DNA of 64,000 nt from Flavobacterium sp. UBA7665 (GCA_002483285.1 DLHP01000043.1:62001-126000), one strand, 5' to 3'; counted from the stretch's first letter, positions 1 to 9,622 are shown. Numbers and translations: made by a program. The notes: generated by a model not told the origin, from the letters alone.

Positions 1-1245
1 GTACAGGAACTCCTTACACGTGTGCCGCATTGGATGATCCGTTGGGGTTCTGTTGTGGTTTTGTGCATCATGTTGTTGCTGTTTCTGGTTTCGTGGATGG
101 TCAAATATCCCGATATCATTTCGACCCAGATTATCATCACGACTAATGTGCCGCCGCAGAAGATTGAAGCCAAAACAGCGGGCAAGATTGAAGCCATACT
201 CGTAAAGGACAAAACCGAAATCATCAAAAACACGCCACTTGCCGTGATTGAAAACACCGCGAATTTTAAGGATGTGTTTTTGCTCAAAAGCATCTTGGAC
301 ACCATCAACATTGATAAGGATAACTTTCCATTCGACAAGCTAAAGGCACTGCAATTGGGCGACATTGAAAGCAGTTATGCCGTGTTTGAAAAAGAATACA
401 TCGCTGCGTCGCTCAACAAGAAATTGCAACCTTATAAGGTAGAAGGTGCGTCTCAAAGCTATGAAGCCTTACAACTCAAGGAACGGCTCAACCTGCTCGA
501 ATCGCAAAGGGGCATCAATGAAAATGAGCTCGTCTTGCAGAAAAGCGACCTTGACCGCTATGAAGGCCTACACAAAAAAGGCATCATCTCCACACAGGAA
601 ATTGAGAAACAGCGTTTGCTTTATTTGCAAGCACAAAAGAACTACAAGAGTTTGCTCAGTACGATTTCGCAACTCAAATCTTCAATTAACGAACTCGACC
701 GCAACAGCAAAACCACGCGTATCAACGAGAACAAGGAGTCTGTGAATCTCGAGCGCAACGTCATCCAGGCGTTTTACCAGCTCAAGAAAGCGCTAAAGGA
801 TTGGGATTTGAATTACGTGCTGCGCTCTGCCATCAAGGGCCAGGTTTCATACCTGCAACTTTGGGCCGAAAACCAGACTGTGGATGTGGGCGAAAATGTC
901 TTCACGATTATTCCTGCTAATGAAAGCGGTTACATCGGCAAAGCCAAGGCAGCCGCGCTCAATTCGGGTAAGATCAAGGTGGGGCAAAAGGTAAACATCA
1001 GGCTTGCCAATTATCCTGACGCCGAATTCGGAATGGTGAAGGGCTACATAAAGGCTATCTCATTAACGCCAGATAAGGAAGGCAATCTGCTCGTTGACGT
1101 GGCGATGCCCAACGGACTCGACACTTCGTATGAAAAGAGAATTATCTTTCATCAGGAAATGAGCGGTACCGCCGATGTGATTACCGACGATTTGCGGCTT
1201 ATGGAGCGACTGTTGTACCAATTCCGGGACATGTTCAGCCGCTAG
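1..1245 (+). CDS. HlyD-family periplasmic adaptor subunit (5' end outside window)
   Basis: Periplasmic adaptor (membrane fusion protein) of a type I or bacteriocin-type ABC export system, linking an inner-membrane transporter to an outer-membrane channel. The reading frame is open to base 1 (VQELLTRV precedes the first GTG at 22), so the true start lies upstream. One transmembrane helix sits just after the partial N-terminus (VVVLCIMLLLFLVSW), followed by a biotinyl-lipoyl-like half-motif (AKTAGKIEAILVKD), a long charged coiled-coil hairpin (about residues 130-250) and the returning beta-barrel section (SAIKGQVSYL, GENVFTIIPA). The Flavobacteriia relatives of this type normally follow a peptidase-containing ABC transporter, which would lie to the left. 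Family assignment is firm; the exported substrate cannot be told. Confidence 0.85.
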   Translation, partial: VQELLTRVPHWMIRWGSVVVLCIMLLLFLVSWMVKYPDIISTQIIITTNVPPQKIEAKTAGKIEAILVKDKTEIIKNTPLAVIENTANFKDVFLLKSILDTINIDKDNFPFDKLKALQLGDIESSYAVFEKEYIAASLNKKLQPYKVEGASQSYEALQLKERLNLLESQRGINENELVLQKSDLDRYEGLHKKGIISTQEIEKQRLLYLQAQKNYKSLLSTISQLKSSINELDRNSKTTRINENKESVNLERNVIQAFYQLKKALKDWDLNYVLRSAIKGQVSYLQLWAENQTVDVGENVFTIIPANESGYIGKAKAAALNSGKIKVGQKVNIRLANYPDAEFGMVKGYIKAISLTPDKEGNLLVDVAMPNGLDTSYEKRIIFHQEMSGTADVITDDLRLMERLLYQFRDMFSR

Positions 1246-1433
1246 TGTTCCTGTTTCACAACCAGTGGGTACGTTTCTTCTCCTAGAATGCACTGATTCT
1301 TTTGGGAACCGTGTTGCCGTGGCCTGTGGATACTTTAGCTATCATCACAAATAAGAATAAATATTCAATGGCGACTACCATAAAATTCATCAAAAAGGCA
1401 CACAATTCGGTATATATAAAAACAAAATTTCTC

Positions 1434-1441
1434 TATCTTCG
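1434..1441 (+). promoter_or_regulatory. Candidate -7 promoter box for the tRNA-Arg region
   Basis: TATCTTCG differs by one base from the Bacteroidetes -7 consensus TAnnTTTG and lies in an AT-rich stretch about 90 bases before the tRNA. No good -33 TTG is seen at the usual spacing. The rest of the gap 1246-1529 holds only the hairpin at 1497-1527 and no credible gene. Confidence 0.3.
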
Positions 1442-1496
1442 CACCCGAATTGACTTTTTTGCTTCTGCTTCGAGCTCAAGAGGGGCGCACAGGCAG

Positions 1497-1527
1497 AAAG
1501 CCATTCAAAAGAGTGGCTTTTTTTTAT
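1497..1527 (+). terminator. Rho-independent terminator-like hairpin just before the tRNA
   Basis: AAAGCCATTC and GAGTGGCTTT pair as a 10-bp stem (one G-U) around an AAAA loop and run into eight T residues. It ends only 3 bases before the tRNA. It could end a short transcript from the upstream promoter or be a leader hairpin removed when the tRNA is processed. Confidence 0.7.
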
Positions 1528-1529
1528 CG

Positions 1530-1601
1530 GGCCTCGTAGTTCAACGGATAGAATAGAAGTTTCCTAAACTTTAGATCCAAGTTCGATTCTTGGCGAGGCT
1601 A
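1530..1601 (+). tRNA. tRNA-Arg (anticodon CCT)
   Basis: Full cloverleaf by eye: acceptor GGCCTCG/CGAGGCT (first pair G-U), T at position 8, D-arm GTTC/GAAT, anticodon stem GAAGT/ACTTT around the loop TTCCTAA (anticodon CCT at 1563-1565), T-arm CCAAG/CTTGG around TTCGATT, discriminator A. CCA is not encoded. It decodes AGG. A strong terminator follows at once, so it is a single-tRNA unit. No integrated element or direct repeat of the tRNA 3' end is seen downstream. Confidence 0.93.
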
Positions 1602-1606
1602 CTCCA

Positions 1607-1637
1607 AACACCTTTCATTACGGAAGGTGTTTTTTTA
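1607..1637 (+). terminator. Terminator after tRNA-Arg
   Basis: AACACCTT pairs with AAGGTGTT across a short loop and is followed by a run of T residues. Confidence 0.85.
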
Positions 1638-1719
1638 TGCCTTGCCGGTTTCATTGAAGTTAATCGTTAGTCGATTTACCTTCTTTTTAATAAAATTCAT
1701 AGTATAATTCTTTATAAAT

Positions 1720-1731
1720 TGACAATTGTCA
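1720..1731. promoter_or_regulatory. Perfect 12-bp palindrome TGACAATTGTCA (copy 1)
   Basis: A perfect dyad in the AT-rich region upstream of the small secreted protein and adhesin pair. An identical 12-mer lies at 31352-31363, also intergenic. It could be a transcription-factor site; no regulator is assigned. Nothing else is recognised between 1638 and 1849 apart from generally promoter-like AT-rich sequence. Confidence 0.35.
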
Positions 1732-1849
1732 TGAATTTTTATACTTCAAAATCTTAATTTCAATCAAAATATTTTATCTTTCAGGGCTGTTTTTCCCCAA
1801 GGTTATGATTCCTAAAACAGTGACAACCAGGCAACCATAAAAATACCAC

Positions 1850-2137
1850 ATGAACAAAAATTACGCAGCGCTGATTTTCTTCTTGTTGTTGGGCGGACAC
1901 TGTTTTTCCCAAACCGACCAACAAAAAAAGGCAGTCCCAGACCAGCCCGAAAACACGCCTGCAGCTACTTCTACGGCTGTTAAAAATCCAACATCAGACA
2001 CGCCCCAAGTCTTTGAAAGAAATCCATTGCCCATAAACCAAAAAGGTGCCCCAGCTATCTTTTACATTGCAAATGACCAGCCCATTGACAGGGAAACCTA
2101 TCAGCGACATTTGCAACCCAGCGTACCTAAAAACTAA
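1850..2137 (+). CDS. Small secreted protein, unknown function, in operon with adhesin
   Basis: A 95-residue protein with a clear signal peptide (AALIFFLLLGGHCFS, cleavage probably before QTDQQ). The mature part is rich in Pro, Thr and Gln and looks largely disordered, with a short conserved-looking tail (IFYIANDQPIDRETYQ). No domain is recognised. It stops only 10 bases before the giant adhesin start, so the two are almost certainly cotranscribed. A role as a periplasmic or outer-membrane accessory of the adhesin is an inference from this linkage alone. Confidence 0.7.
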   Translation: MNKNYAALIFFLLLGGHCFSQTDQQKKAVPDQPENTPAATSTAVKNPTSDTPQVFERNPLPINQKGAPAIFYIANDQPIDRETYQRHLQPSVPKN

Positions 2138-2147
2138 TGTGCAGGAC

Positions 2148-5100
2148 ATGAAACAAAAATGTAGCGTTCTTTTGCTTTGGCTTCTCTTTGCGTGCGTAAC
2201 GCAATTGCACGCACAACCGCCAAATGACACTTGCGCGACCGCCCAATCCATTGCCGTGGGTGTAGGCAGTTGCAACTCTATCTTATACACCAACGTAGCG
2301 GCAACTACGACAGGCAATCCCGCCACGCCACCTTGCTGGCTACCCAACTCCATGAGCCAAACGGTTTGGTTTTCATTTGTAGCCACGAGTGCCGACATTG
2401 AACTGTCTACAAATTTCGGCGGAACCCTCGCCGACACCCAAATTGCCGTTTATAGTGGCGGTTGCGGATCGCTCACGTTACTGGCTTGTCAGGAAGACAT
2501 CAATACCGCGACCGGCCTGCTACATACCAACGTAATTCTACACGGACTCACCGTAGGAAACACTTACTATATCGCTGTTGACGGCAAAGGAAACGCCACC
2601 GGGACTTTTGGCGTTTGCGCACAACAAACCCTGCCACCTGGTCCGGCATTGCCACTGCAAGATTGCGCGACCTCGCAGAATTTGTGCAACATGGCAAGTA
2701 TTTCTGTCCCGGATGGCCCTGGAGGTGTTGGGGCAAGCCAGGAATTTCCTTCTTGCTTTGGAGCGCCAGGAGAACGGTCTTCCAATTGGTACAGCTTTAC
2801 CGCCGCCACGAGCGGAAACCTATGCTTCACGATTAACCCCAACACCAATATCGATTACGACTTTGCGGTGTACAATACCAGCAGCAGTTGTCCAGGAACA
2901 GAACTTACCTGCAACTGGAGCCCAACCTCACCCATTACCGGACTGGGTTGTGCGGGCGTGCAGTGCGAAACCTGTCTTGCGGTAGTAGCAGGGCAAACCT
3001 ATTCTATTTTGGTCGATCGTTTCACGGCAGCCTCCACTTCTGGTTTTACACTTGATTTTGCAGGAACCACTGCGACATTTGCAAGCCCCAATCCAACATT
3101 TACCGCCACAACCGTTTGTGTAGGAACCCCAACGCAATTCACCAATACCACCAATGGGAACTTCACTTACAGCTGGAATTTCGGCGATGGATTTACCTCC
3201 AACCTTGAAAATCCCACCCACACCTACGCGACTGCAGGCAACTACAATGTAAGCCTTTTGGTAACGGCTATTCCTGGCGGTTGCCAAAACTCTATTACAC
3301 AACCCGTCACGGTAAGCGCGCCACCCATTGTGGATGCTGGAACCGGGACCACCGTATGCTCGGGCGCCTGTTTCACCTTAAGCGGTTCTACCAACGCGAC
3401 TGGCTCAACGGGCGTGTTGTCGTTCAATAACACCACCAATTATGCAATCCCAGACGGCAATTTAACGGGTGTGTCTTCGCCTATCACCGTCTCGGGTGTT
3501 ACGCCTGGCATACTGGCTGGAACTGCAATCCAGTCAGTCTGTATCAATTTAACCCATACCTGGGACAGCGATTTGGATATTTTCCTGGTTTCTCCCGATG
3601 GTACAATGATCGAACTCTCGACCGGAAACGGCCCGCTCGGGAACAATTACACCAACACCTGTTTCACGCCCACTGCAACCAATCCGATTACGGGCGGAAC
3701 CGACCCTTTTACAGGCAATTGGATTCCCGAACAACCCTTAAGCAATCTCAACGGACATCCGGCCAACGGAACCTGGTCGCTTTTTGTAGTAGACGATGTA
3801 GGCGGTGACAGCGGAAGCATTCTCGACTGGGATCTGGTTCTGACCAACAATTTGCCGCCTTTTAGTTGGTCGCCTACCGCAGGCATGACCAATGCCAACA
3901 CATTGACCCCGACCGTTTGCCCAACGGCCACCACGACCTACACACTCACCGCCAACAATCCCGGCGGCTGCGTCACGACCGATCAGGTAACGGTAACAGT
4001 GGGCGGCGCAACCACCGCTACTATCGCTTATTCGGGGGCAGCCTATTGCACCACAGAAACGCCAAAAACGGTAACCATTACCGGATTCTCGGGCGGGAGT
4101 TTCAGTTCGACCGCCGGACTCGCGATTGACCCCGTAACGGGAACCATCACGCCTGGTTCGAGCACTGCCGGGACTTATACCGTTACCTACTCCATTCCCG
4201 CTAGTGGCGGTTGCCCAGCATCAACAGTGACTACATCGGTAATTATCCGACAGCAGCCAAACGCCGGAACAGACGGCAGTACCAGCATTTGTGACTCCAA
4301 TACGACGCCCATCAATTTGTTCTCGCTCATTACTGGCGAACAAACCGGCGGCATCTGGACCAGGAGTTCCGGAACCGGCGGTATGCTCAATGCCGGCACC
4401 GGTGTTTTCACTCCAATTGCCGGAATGTCTAGCAGCTCTTTCACTTACACCCTTACCGGCGTCTCGCCTTGCGCTAATGACACGAGCACGGTAGCGCTAA
4501 CGGTCTTGCCTCAAGCCAATGCTGGAGCTGATGGGTCTTTATCGGTTTGTGATTCCAATACTTTCCCTATTGATTTGTTCGGCCTGATTGCCGGAGAACA
4601 AACCGGGGGTGTTTGGACCAGGAATTCGGGAACCGGCGGAACTTTTAATGCCGCAGCCGGGACCTACTCGCCAGCGCCGGGAGCCACTTCGAGCGACTTC
4701 ATCTACACCGTTTCAGGCACAGCTCCCTGCTTACCAGACACCAGTACTGTAGCTGTAACAATTGTCCCCGTAGTAACACCTACTTTGAATTGCGGGACTT
4801 CTACCACGACTTCGGTGCAGTTCAATTGGGCGGCGGTTTCAGGGGCGACTGGCTATACCGTTTCCTATCAGATCAACGCAAACCCCGTTGTAAATGTGGG
4901 CGCTATCGGCAACCTACTGACCTATTCGGTTGGCAGTCTGAATCCGGGAGACAATGTCACGATTACCGTGACGCCAACGGGTGCTTTGGGTAGTTGTTTT
5001 AATCCGGCAACGCAATTGTGTACGGCTGCCAACTGTGTTCCGCCAACAGCCAATATTGTGTACGGTGCCACTTCTTTCTGCACCACTTTAACCGCGGCGC

Positions 5101-8100
5101 AAACGGTGAACTTGATTGGTTCGGGCGCTTTTAATGGCGGAACGTTCAGTGCTCCGGCAGGACTTGCAATCAACGCTACGACTGGCGACATCTCGCCCGC
5201 ATCAAGCACACCCGCAAACTATACCGTCACGTACACGATTGCACCGACTGGGGGCTGCCCGGCAGTAACCGCGACCACGCCAATTACTATTGTCGCACCT
5301 CCCGCAATTCCTACCCTGACCGCCACACAACCCACTTGTACTGTGGCGACGGGAACCGTTACGATTACCGGACTTCCCGGATTGACATATAGTTTCGATG
5401 GTGGTGCGTATTCCGCAAATCTCGTTTACAGCGGACTTACTGCAGGATCTTCGCATACCGTTACTGCACAGAATGCAGCCGGATGTATCTCGCCTGTGGC
5501 AAATATTACATTGAACGCTCAACCAACCACGCCGGCAATACCGACCTTGACCGCCACACAACCCACTTGTACCGTGGCGACGGGAACCGTTACGATTACC
5601 GGACTTCCGGGACTCACCTATAGTTTCGACGGCGGTGCGTATTCTGCTACGCTCGTATACAGTGGACTTACCGCCGGATCTTCGCATACCGTTACTGCAC
5701 AGAACGCAGCCGGTTGTATTTCGCCTTTGGCCAATATTGCGCTCAGCATTCCATTAAATACTCCTGCTACCCCTATTTGTGTGATCACTCAACCGACATG
5801 TTCTACCGCAAGCGGAACCATCACGATTAACGGAGTACCAGGCGAAGACTATAGTTTTGACAGTGCACCCTATTCTTCCGTATTGGTATACAGTGGACTG
5901 GCAGCCGGTTCCTCGCATACGGTCACAGCCCGGAACGCAGCGGGTTGCATCTCGCCGATTGCCAACATTACCTTGAACCCGCAACCTGTAACGCCAGGCA
6001 TACCAATTTTGACAGCCATCCAGCCGAGCTGTACGGTTGCCACGGGATCGGTTTCGATTACCGGGATTGCCGGTTTGACTTACAGTTTTGATGGCGGCGC
6101 TTATTCGTCTGCGTTGGTTTATGGCGGACTCGCGGCAGGGTCGTCGCACACCGTAACTGCCCAGAATGCAGCGGGTTGTATTTCTGCTTTGGCCAACATT
6201 ACCTTGGCTACCCAACCCACAACACCAACCATCCCTATCTTAACCCCAACACAACCCAGTTGTACCGTGGCGACTGGAACTGTTAACATTACGGGAATTC
6301 TGGGACTTACCTATAGTTTCGATGGAGGTGCCTATACTTCTACTTTGACTTACAGCGGACTTGCCGCAGGCTCATCGCATACAGTGACCGCCCAAAACGC
6401 AGCGGGTTGTATTTCGCCGTTGGCAAGCCTTACTTTAGGAAATCTTCCTTTGGCTTTGGCCGCTCCTTCAGCTGTTGCGACACAACCTACCTGTACAGTA
6501 GCGACCGGAACCATTACTATTGTAGGAATTCCGGGATTGGTTTATAGTTTTGATGGCGCGGCTTATTCACCAACCTTGATATACAGCGGGCTTATCGCGG
6601 GTTCCTCCCATAGCATCGTTGCACAAGACGCCTCGGGCTGCATTTCTTCGGCTACGACCGTTACACTCAATGCGCAGCCGGTAACGCCCGCAATACCAAC
6701 ATTTACTGTGCTGCAACCCACTTGCTCCACCGCGACAGGAACGGTGACAATCAATGCTATTGCCGGATTGACTTATAGTTTAGACGGTGGCCCATATTCC
6801 TCAACTTTGTTTTATGGCGGACTCCCGGCGGGTTCATCGCACACGCTGAGCGCTCAGAATACAGCAGGTTGTATTTCACCAGTAGCCAATATCACTTTGA
6901 ACGCGCAACCGGCCACACCGGCCATTCCAACCTTGACCGTCACACAACCCACTTGTTCCGTTGCGACGGGAACCGTTACGATTACGGGACTTCCGGGGCT
7001 CACCTACAGTTTTGATGGTGGCGTTTACAGTACAACACTAGTTTACGGCGGACTCGTCGCAGGGTCATCGCACACTGTGACCGCAAATAATCCAGCGGGC
7101 TGTATCTCGGCAGTCGCCAGTATTACTTTGAACGCACAGCCAGCTACGCCTGCCGCTCCGACCTTGACGGCCTTACAACCCACTTGTGCTGTAGCGACAG
7201 GAACCGTTATCATCACAGGAACTGCGGGATTGACGTACAGTTTCGATGGTGGCGCTTATTCTCCCACCTTAGTTTACAGCGGACTTTTAGCCGGTTCTTC
7301 GCATACCATTACTGCACAAAATGCGGCGGGTTGTATCTCGCCCGTAGCCAATATCACTTTGAACACACAACCGGCAACGCCTGCCATTCCGGCCCTGACC
7401 GTCACACAGCCCTCTTGTACCGTGGCGACTGGAACGGTTACGATTACTGGAACTACGGGGCTAACTTATAGTTTTGATGGCGGTGCGTATTCCGCTACGC
7501 TATCCTACAGTGGGCTCGCAGCGGGTTCGTCGCATACACTAACCGCTAAAAATGCCGTAGGTTGTATTTCTTCGGGAGCAGTAGTGACAATCAACGTCCA
7601 GCCTATTACTCCCGTTGCTTTGGCGACGCCAAATGCACAGACCTTGTGCTCGGGCAGCACAACAGCAATCAACCTGACTGCGATTGCAGGAACGGTTTTT
7701 AATTGGACGGTTTCGCAGATGGGTGTTTCTGGGGCGGCTTCTGGAAGTGGCAGTTCCATCATACAAACACTCAATACGACCGGACCGGTTTCAGGCCAGG
7801 CAATTTATACGATTACACCAGTCGCCAACGGCTGTACAGGATTACCGATAACCGTTACGATAAATGTGAGGCCGGTGCCTGTTGGAACTGCGACTCCAGC
7901 ATCGCAATTCGTTTGTTGGGGCGGCACCACCTCGATTGCCTTGAATGCTACTTTACCTAACACCACTTTTAGCTGGACCGTTGTTGCCACTGGTGTTAGC
8001 GGTGCGAGTTCGGGTAGTGGCAATACGATTGCGCAAACGCTCTTCCCCACACTCGATGCCCTAGGTAGCGTCAACTATATCGTTACTCCTATTGCCGACG

Positions 8101-9152
8101 GTTGCGCCGGTACGCCTTTTAATGTACAGGTCAGGGTTAGACCGAAACCCAGAATAGTTAGTGGAAATAACGCCGCAACCTGTGACGGTCAGGGCATTTA
8201 TCTTACGCCGAACGCCAACTATCCAACAAATTTATATTCGTGGACCGTAACCCAAATGAATGGTGTTACTGGCGCGGTTGACGGAACTGCACGCGAAATT
8301 TCACAAACACTACACTTAACAGGAGATAGTGACGGAACAGTAGTCTATACGATAATACCGACTTATCAGGGCTGCATCGGCGATCCGTTTCATATAACGG
8401 TGACAGTCTATGCGTTGCCCAAACCTGTTTTGGTTAGCGGCAACATTTGCGTGGATCCGACCAGCGGAAATACGATTCGTTCCTACCTGCTAGACTCAGG
8501 ATTAAACAATACCACGCACCATTTTGAGTGGACACATAACGGCGTAGTAATTCCAGGCGCGACTTCAAGCACTTATGAGGCTACGCTCGGCGGGGATTAC
8601 TCGGTCATCGCCACCAACGACCAGACCGGTTGCGTTTCGGCTGAAGTGTTTGCGACGGTTACCCCAATATTTGTCCCAACTGCCATGACGGCTGCGGGAA
8701 CGGAAGCGTTCTCTGAAAATGCATCGATAGTGGTCTCGGTAAAAGGCGGCACCGGGCCCTTCTTTTACCAACTGGGCAATGGTCCGCTGCAAAGTTCGAA
8801 TGTGTTTTCTGGTTTGGGCGGCGGGACTTACACCGTGAAAGTCATCGACGAATACGGTTGTACCGACCTGGAAACCGAAGTCACCCTCATCGATTACCCC
8901 AAGTTCTTCACCCCGAATGGTGACGGCTATAATGATTATTGGAACATTTTTTCATTGTCGGGGCAACCGGCCGAAATTTCAATTTTTGACCGTTATGGTA
9001 AACTGGTCAAGCAAATCAGTACGCGTGGCGGCGGTTGGGATGGCACCTACAACGGGCATTTGCTTCCGTCAACAGATTATTGGTTTACCGTCGATTACAC
9101 TGAAAACAAAATCCCAAAGGTCTTTAGGGCGCATTTTTCTTTAAAGCGGTAA
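2148..9152 (+). CDS. Giant T9SS type B surface adhesin with ten SprB-like repeats
   Basis: A 2334-residue secreted protein. The ATG at 2148 is preferred over an upstream in-frame start because it opens directly into a signal peptide (LLLWLLFACVTQLHAQ) after an AGGA sequence. Order: PPC-like N-terminal modules (about 25-300), a PKD domain with YSWNFGDG and TYATAGNYNV (about 310-390), a proprotein-convertase P-like domain (about 425-565), Ig-like Gly/Thr/Ser-rich modules, ten tandem repeats of about 77 residues (about 1052-1820), more Ig-like modules, and a C-terminal gliding-motility/type B sorting domain (FFTPNGDGYNDYW, last 85 residues). The sorting domain predicts export by T9SS and display on the cell surface. 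Likely an adhesin or motility-associated protein like SprB; ligand unknown. Confidence 0.9.
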   Translation: MKQKCSVLLLWLLFACVTQLHAQPPNDTCATAQSIAVGVGSCNSILYTNVAATTTGNPATPPCWLPNSMSQTVWFSFVATSADIELSTNFGGTLADTQIAVYSGGCGSLTLLACQEDINTATGLLHTNVILHGLTVGNTYYIAVDGKGNATGTFGVCAQQTLPPGPALPLQDCATSQNLCNMASISVPDGPGGVGASQEFPSCFGAPGERSSNWYSFTAATSGNLCFTINPNTNIDYDFAVYNTSSSCPGTELTCNWSPTSPITGLGCAGVQCETCLAVVAGQTYSILVDRFTAASTSGFTLDFAGTTATFASPNPTFTATTVCVGTPTQFTNTTNGNFTYSWNFGDGFTSNLENPTHTYATAGNYNVSLLVTAIPGGCQNSITQPVTVSAPPIVDAGTGTTVCSGACFTLSGSTNATGSTGVLSFNNTTNYAIPDGNLTGVSSPITVSGVTPGILAGTAIQSVCINLTHTWDSDLDIFLVSPDGTMIELSTGNGPLGNNYTNTCFTPTATNPITGGTDPFTGNWIPEQPLSNLNGHPANGTWSLFVVDDVGGDSGSILDWDLVLTNNLPPFSWSPTAGMTNANTLTPTVCPTATTTYTLTANNPGGCVTTDQVTVTVGGATTATIAYSGAAYCTTETPKTVTITGFSGGSFSSTAGLAIDPVTGTITPGSSTAGTYTVTYSIPASGGCPASTVTTSVIIRQQPNAGTDGSTSICDSNTTPINLFSLITGEQTGGIWTRSSGTGGMLNAGTGVFTPIAGMSSSSFTYTLTGVSPCANDTSTVALTVLPQANAGADGSLSVCDSNTFPIDLFGLIAGEQTGGVWTRNSGTGGTFNAAAGTYSPAPGATSSDFIYTVSGTAPCLPDTSTVAVTIVPVVTPTLNCGTSTTTSVQFNWAAVSGATGYTVSYQINANPVVNVGAIGNLLTYSVGSLNPGDNVTITVTPTGALGSCFNPATQLCTAANCVPPTANIVYGATSFCTTLTAAQTVNLIGSGAFNGGTFSAPAGLAINATTGDISPASSTPANYTVTYTIAPTGGCPAVTATTPITIVAPPAIPTLTATQPTCTVATGTVTITGLPGLTYSFDGGAYSANLVYSGLTAGSSHTVTAQNAAGCISPVANITLNAQPTTPAIPTLTATQPTCTVATGTVTITGLPGLTYSFDGGAYSATLVYSGLTAGSSHTVTAQNAAGCISPLANIALSIPLNTPATPICVITQPTCSTASGTITINGVPGEDYSFDSAPYSSVLVYSGLAAGSSHTVTARNAAGCISPIANITLNPQPVTPGIPILTAIQPSCTVATGSVSITGIAGLTYSFDGGAYSSALVYGGLAAGSSHTVTAQNAAGCISALANITLATQPTTPTIPILTPTQPSCTVATGTVNITGILGLTYSFDGGAYTSTLTYSGLAAGSSHTVTAQNAAGCISPLASLTLGNLPLALAAPSAVATQPTCTVATGTITIVGIPGLVYSFDGAAYSPTLIYSGLIAGSSHSIVAQDASGCISSATTVTLNAQPVTPAIPTFTVLQPTCSTATGTVTINAIAGLTYSLDGGPYSSTLFYGGLPAGSSHTLSAQNTAGCISPVANITLNAQPATPAIPTLTVTQPTCSVATGTVTITGLPGLTYSFDGGVYSTTLVYGGLVAGSSHTVTANNPAGCISAVASITLNAQPATPAAPTLTALQPTCAVATGTVIITGTAGLTYSFDGGAYSPTLVYSGLLAGSSHTITAQNAAGCISPVANITLNTQPATPAIPALTVTQPSCTVATGTVTITGTTGLTYSFDGGAYSATLSYSGLAAGSSHTLTAKNAVGCISSGAVVTINVQPITPVALATPNAQTLCSGSTTAINLTAIAGTVFNWTVSQMGVSGAASGSGSSIIQTLNTTGPVSGQAIYTITPVANGCTGLPITVTINVRPVPVGTATPASQFVCWGGTTSIALNATLPNTTFSWTVVATGVSGASSGSGNTIAQTLFPTLDALGSVNYIVTPIADGCAGTPFNVQVRVRPKPRIVSGNNAATCDGQGIYLTPNANYPTNLYSWTVTQMNGVTGAVDGTAREISQTLHLTGDSDGTVVYTIIPTYQGCIGDPFHITVTVYALPKPVLVSGNICVDPTSGNTIRSYLLDSGLNNTTHHFEWTHNGVVIPGATSSTYEATLGGDYSVIATNDQTGCVSAEVFATVTPIFVPTAMTAAGTEAFSENASIVVSVKGGTGPFFYQLGNGPLQSSNVFSGLGGGTYTVKVIDEYGCTDLETEVTLIDYPKFFTPNGDGYNDYWNIFSLSGQPAEISIFDRYGKLVKQISTRGGGWDGTYNGHLLPSTDYWFTVDYTENKIPKVFRAHFSLKR
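5302..7611 (+). repeat. Ten tandem 231-bp coding repeats in the adhesin
   Basis: Each unit encodes about 77 residues with a fixed frame: QPTC, ATGTVTITG, LTYSFDGGAYS, YSGLAAGSSHTVTAQN, AAGCIS and a linker ending QPxTPAIP. Two cysteines per unit (PTC and GCI) are conserved in all ten. The first two units are close to identical at DNA level, which suggests recent duplication; unit 3 (EDYSFDSAPYS) and unit 6 are the most diverged. The pattern resembles SprB repeats. Confidence 0.9.
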
Positions 9153-9268
9153 TAAAAAAAGCCTCTCGAAGAAGCCTTGGCAGTTGAATAATTTAAAAAC
9201 AACAGCCCGAAAGGGCACACGGTAAACAGTTTTAGGTGTCTCATTGGTGATTTTGTAATCTTACTTTT

Positions 9269-9616
9269 TTAACTTCTTAATATCTTCTCCATCGCCCTGC
9301 CTTTTGCCAATTCGTCTACGAGCTTATCCAAATAGCGGATTTTTTGCATCAGCGGATCCTCGATTTCCTCCACCCGATACCCGCAAATGACACCCGTAAT
9401 CTTTGCAACATTGGGGTTGATTTGTGGCGCCTCGGCGAAAAAAGTTTCAAAGTCGACTTTCCCGTCGATTTGTTGTTGAAACGTTTGCTCATCATAACCC
9501 GTGAGCCAAAAAATGACGGTATCCACTTCTGTTTTGGTGCGGCCTTTCTTCTCTGCTTTTTGCAAATATAGCGGATACACGCTGGCAAACGACATTTTAA
9601 ATATCCTGGTATTCAT
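9269..9616 (-). CDS. DUF2200 family protein
   Basis: A 115-residue cytosolic protein matching the DUF2200 pattern: MSFASVYPLYLQKAEKKGRT at the N-terminus, then VIFWLTGYDE, FFAEAPQINPN and ITGVICGYRVEEIEDPLMQ. Function is unknown in this family. It lies 6 bases downstream of the M20 amidohydrolase on the same strand, so it may be the last gene of the pyrimidine operon by read-through, but nothing else links it to that pathway. Confidence 0.8.
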   Translation of the reverse strand: MNTRIFKMSFASVYPLYLQKAEKKGRTKTEVDTVIFWLTGYDEQTFQQQIDGKVDFETFFAEAPQINPNVAKITGVICGYRVEEIEDPLMQKIRYLDKLVDELAKGRAMEKILRS

Positions 9617-9622
9617 CGCTGA

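Noticed and set aside
1302..1556. An 84-codon frame running into tRNA-Arg
   Set aside because: It spans a terminator hairpin and the tRNA and has no homology or ribosome-binding context.
5202..6215. Long minus-strand open frames inside the adhesin repeats
   Set aside because: They are antisense shadows created by the repeats' biased codons (Arg/Cys/Ser-rich translations) and have no start signal or domain.
1530..9152. Genomic island integrated at tRNA-Arg
   Set aside because: No integrase, no duplicated tRNA 3' end and no shift in base composition are visible; the adhesin looks native to Flavobacteriia.
9153..9268. Terminator after the adhesin
   Set aside because: AAGCCTCTCGAAGAAGCCTT and GCCCGAAAGGGC can fold weakly, but neither has a clean stem followed by a T-run.
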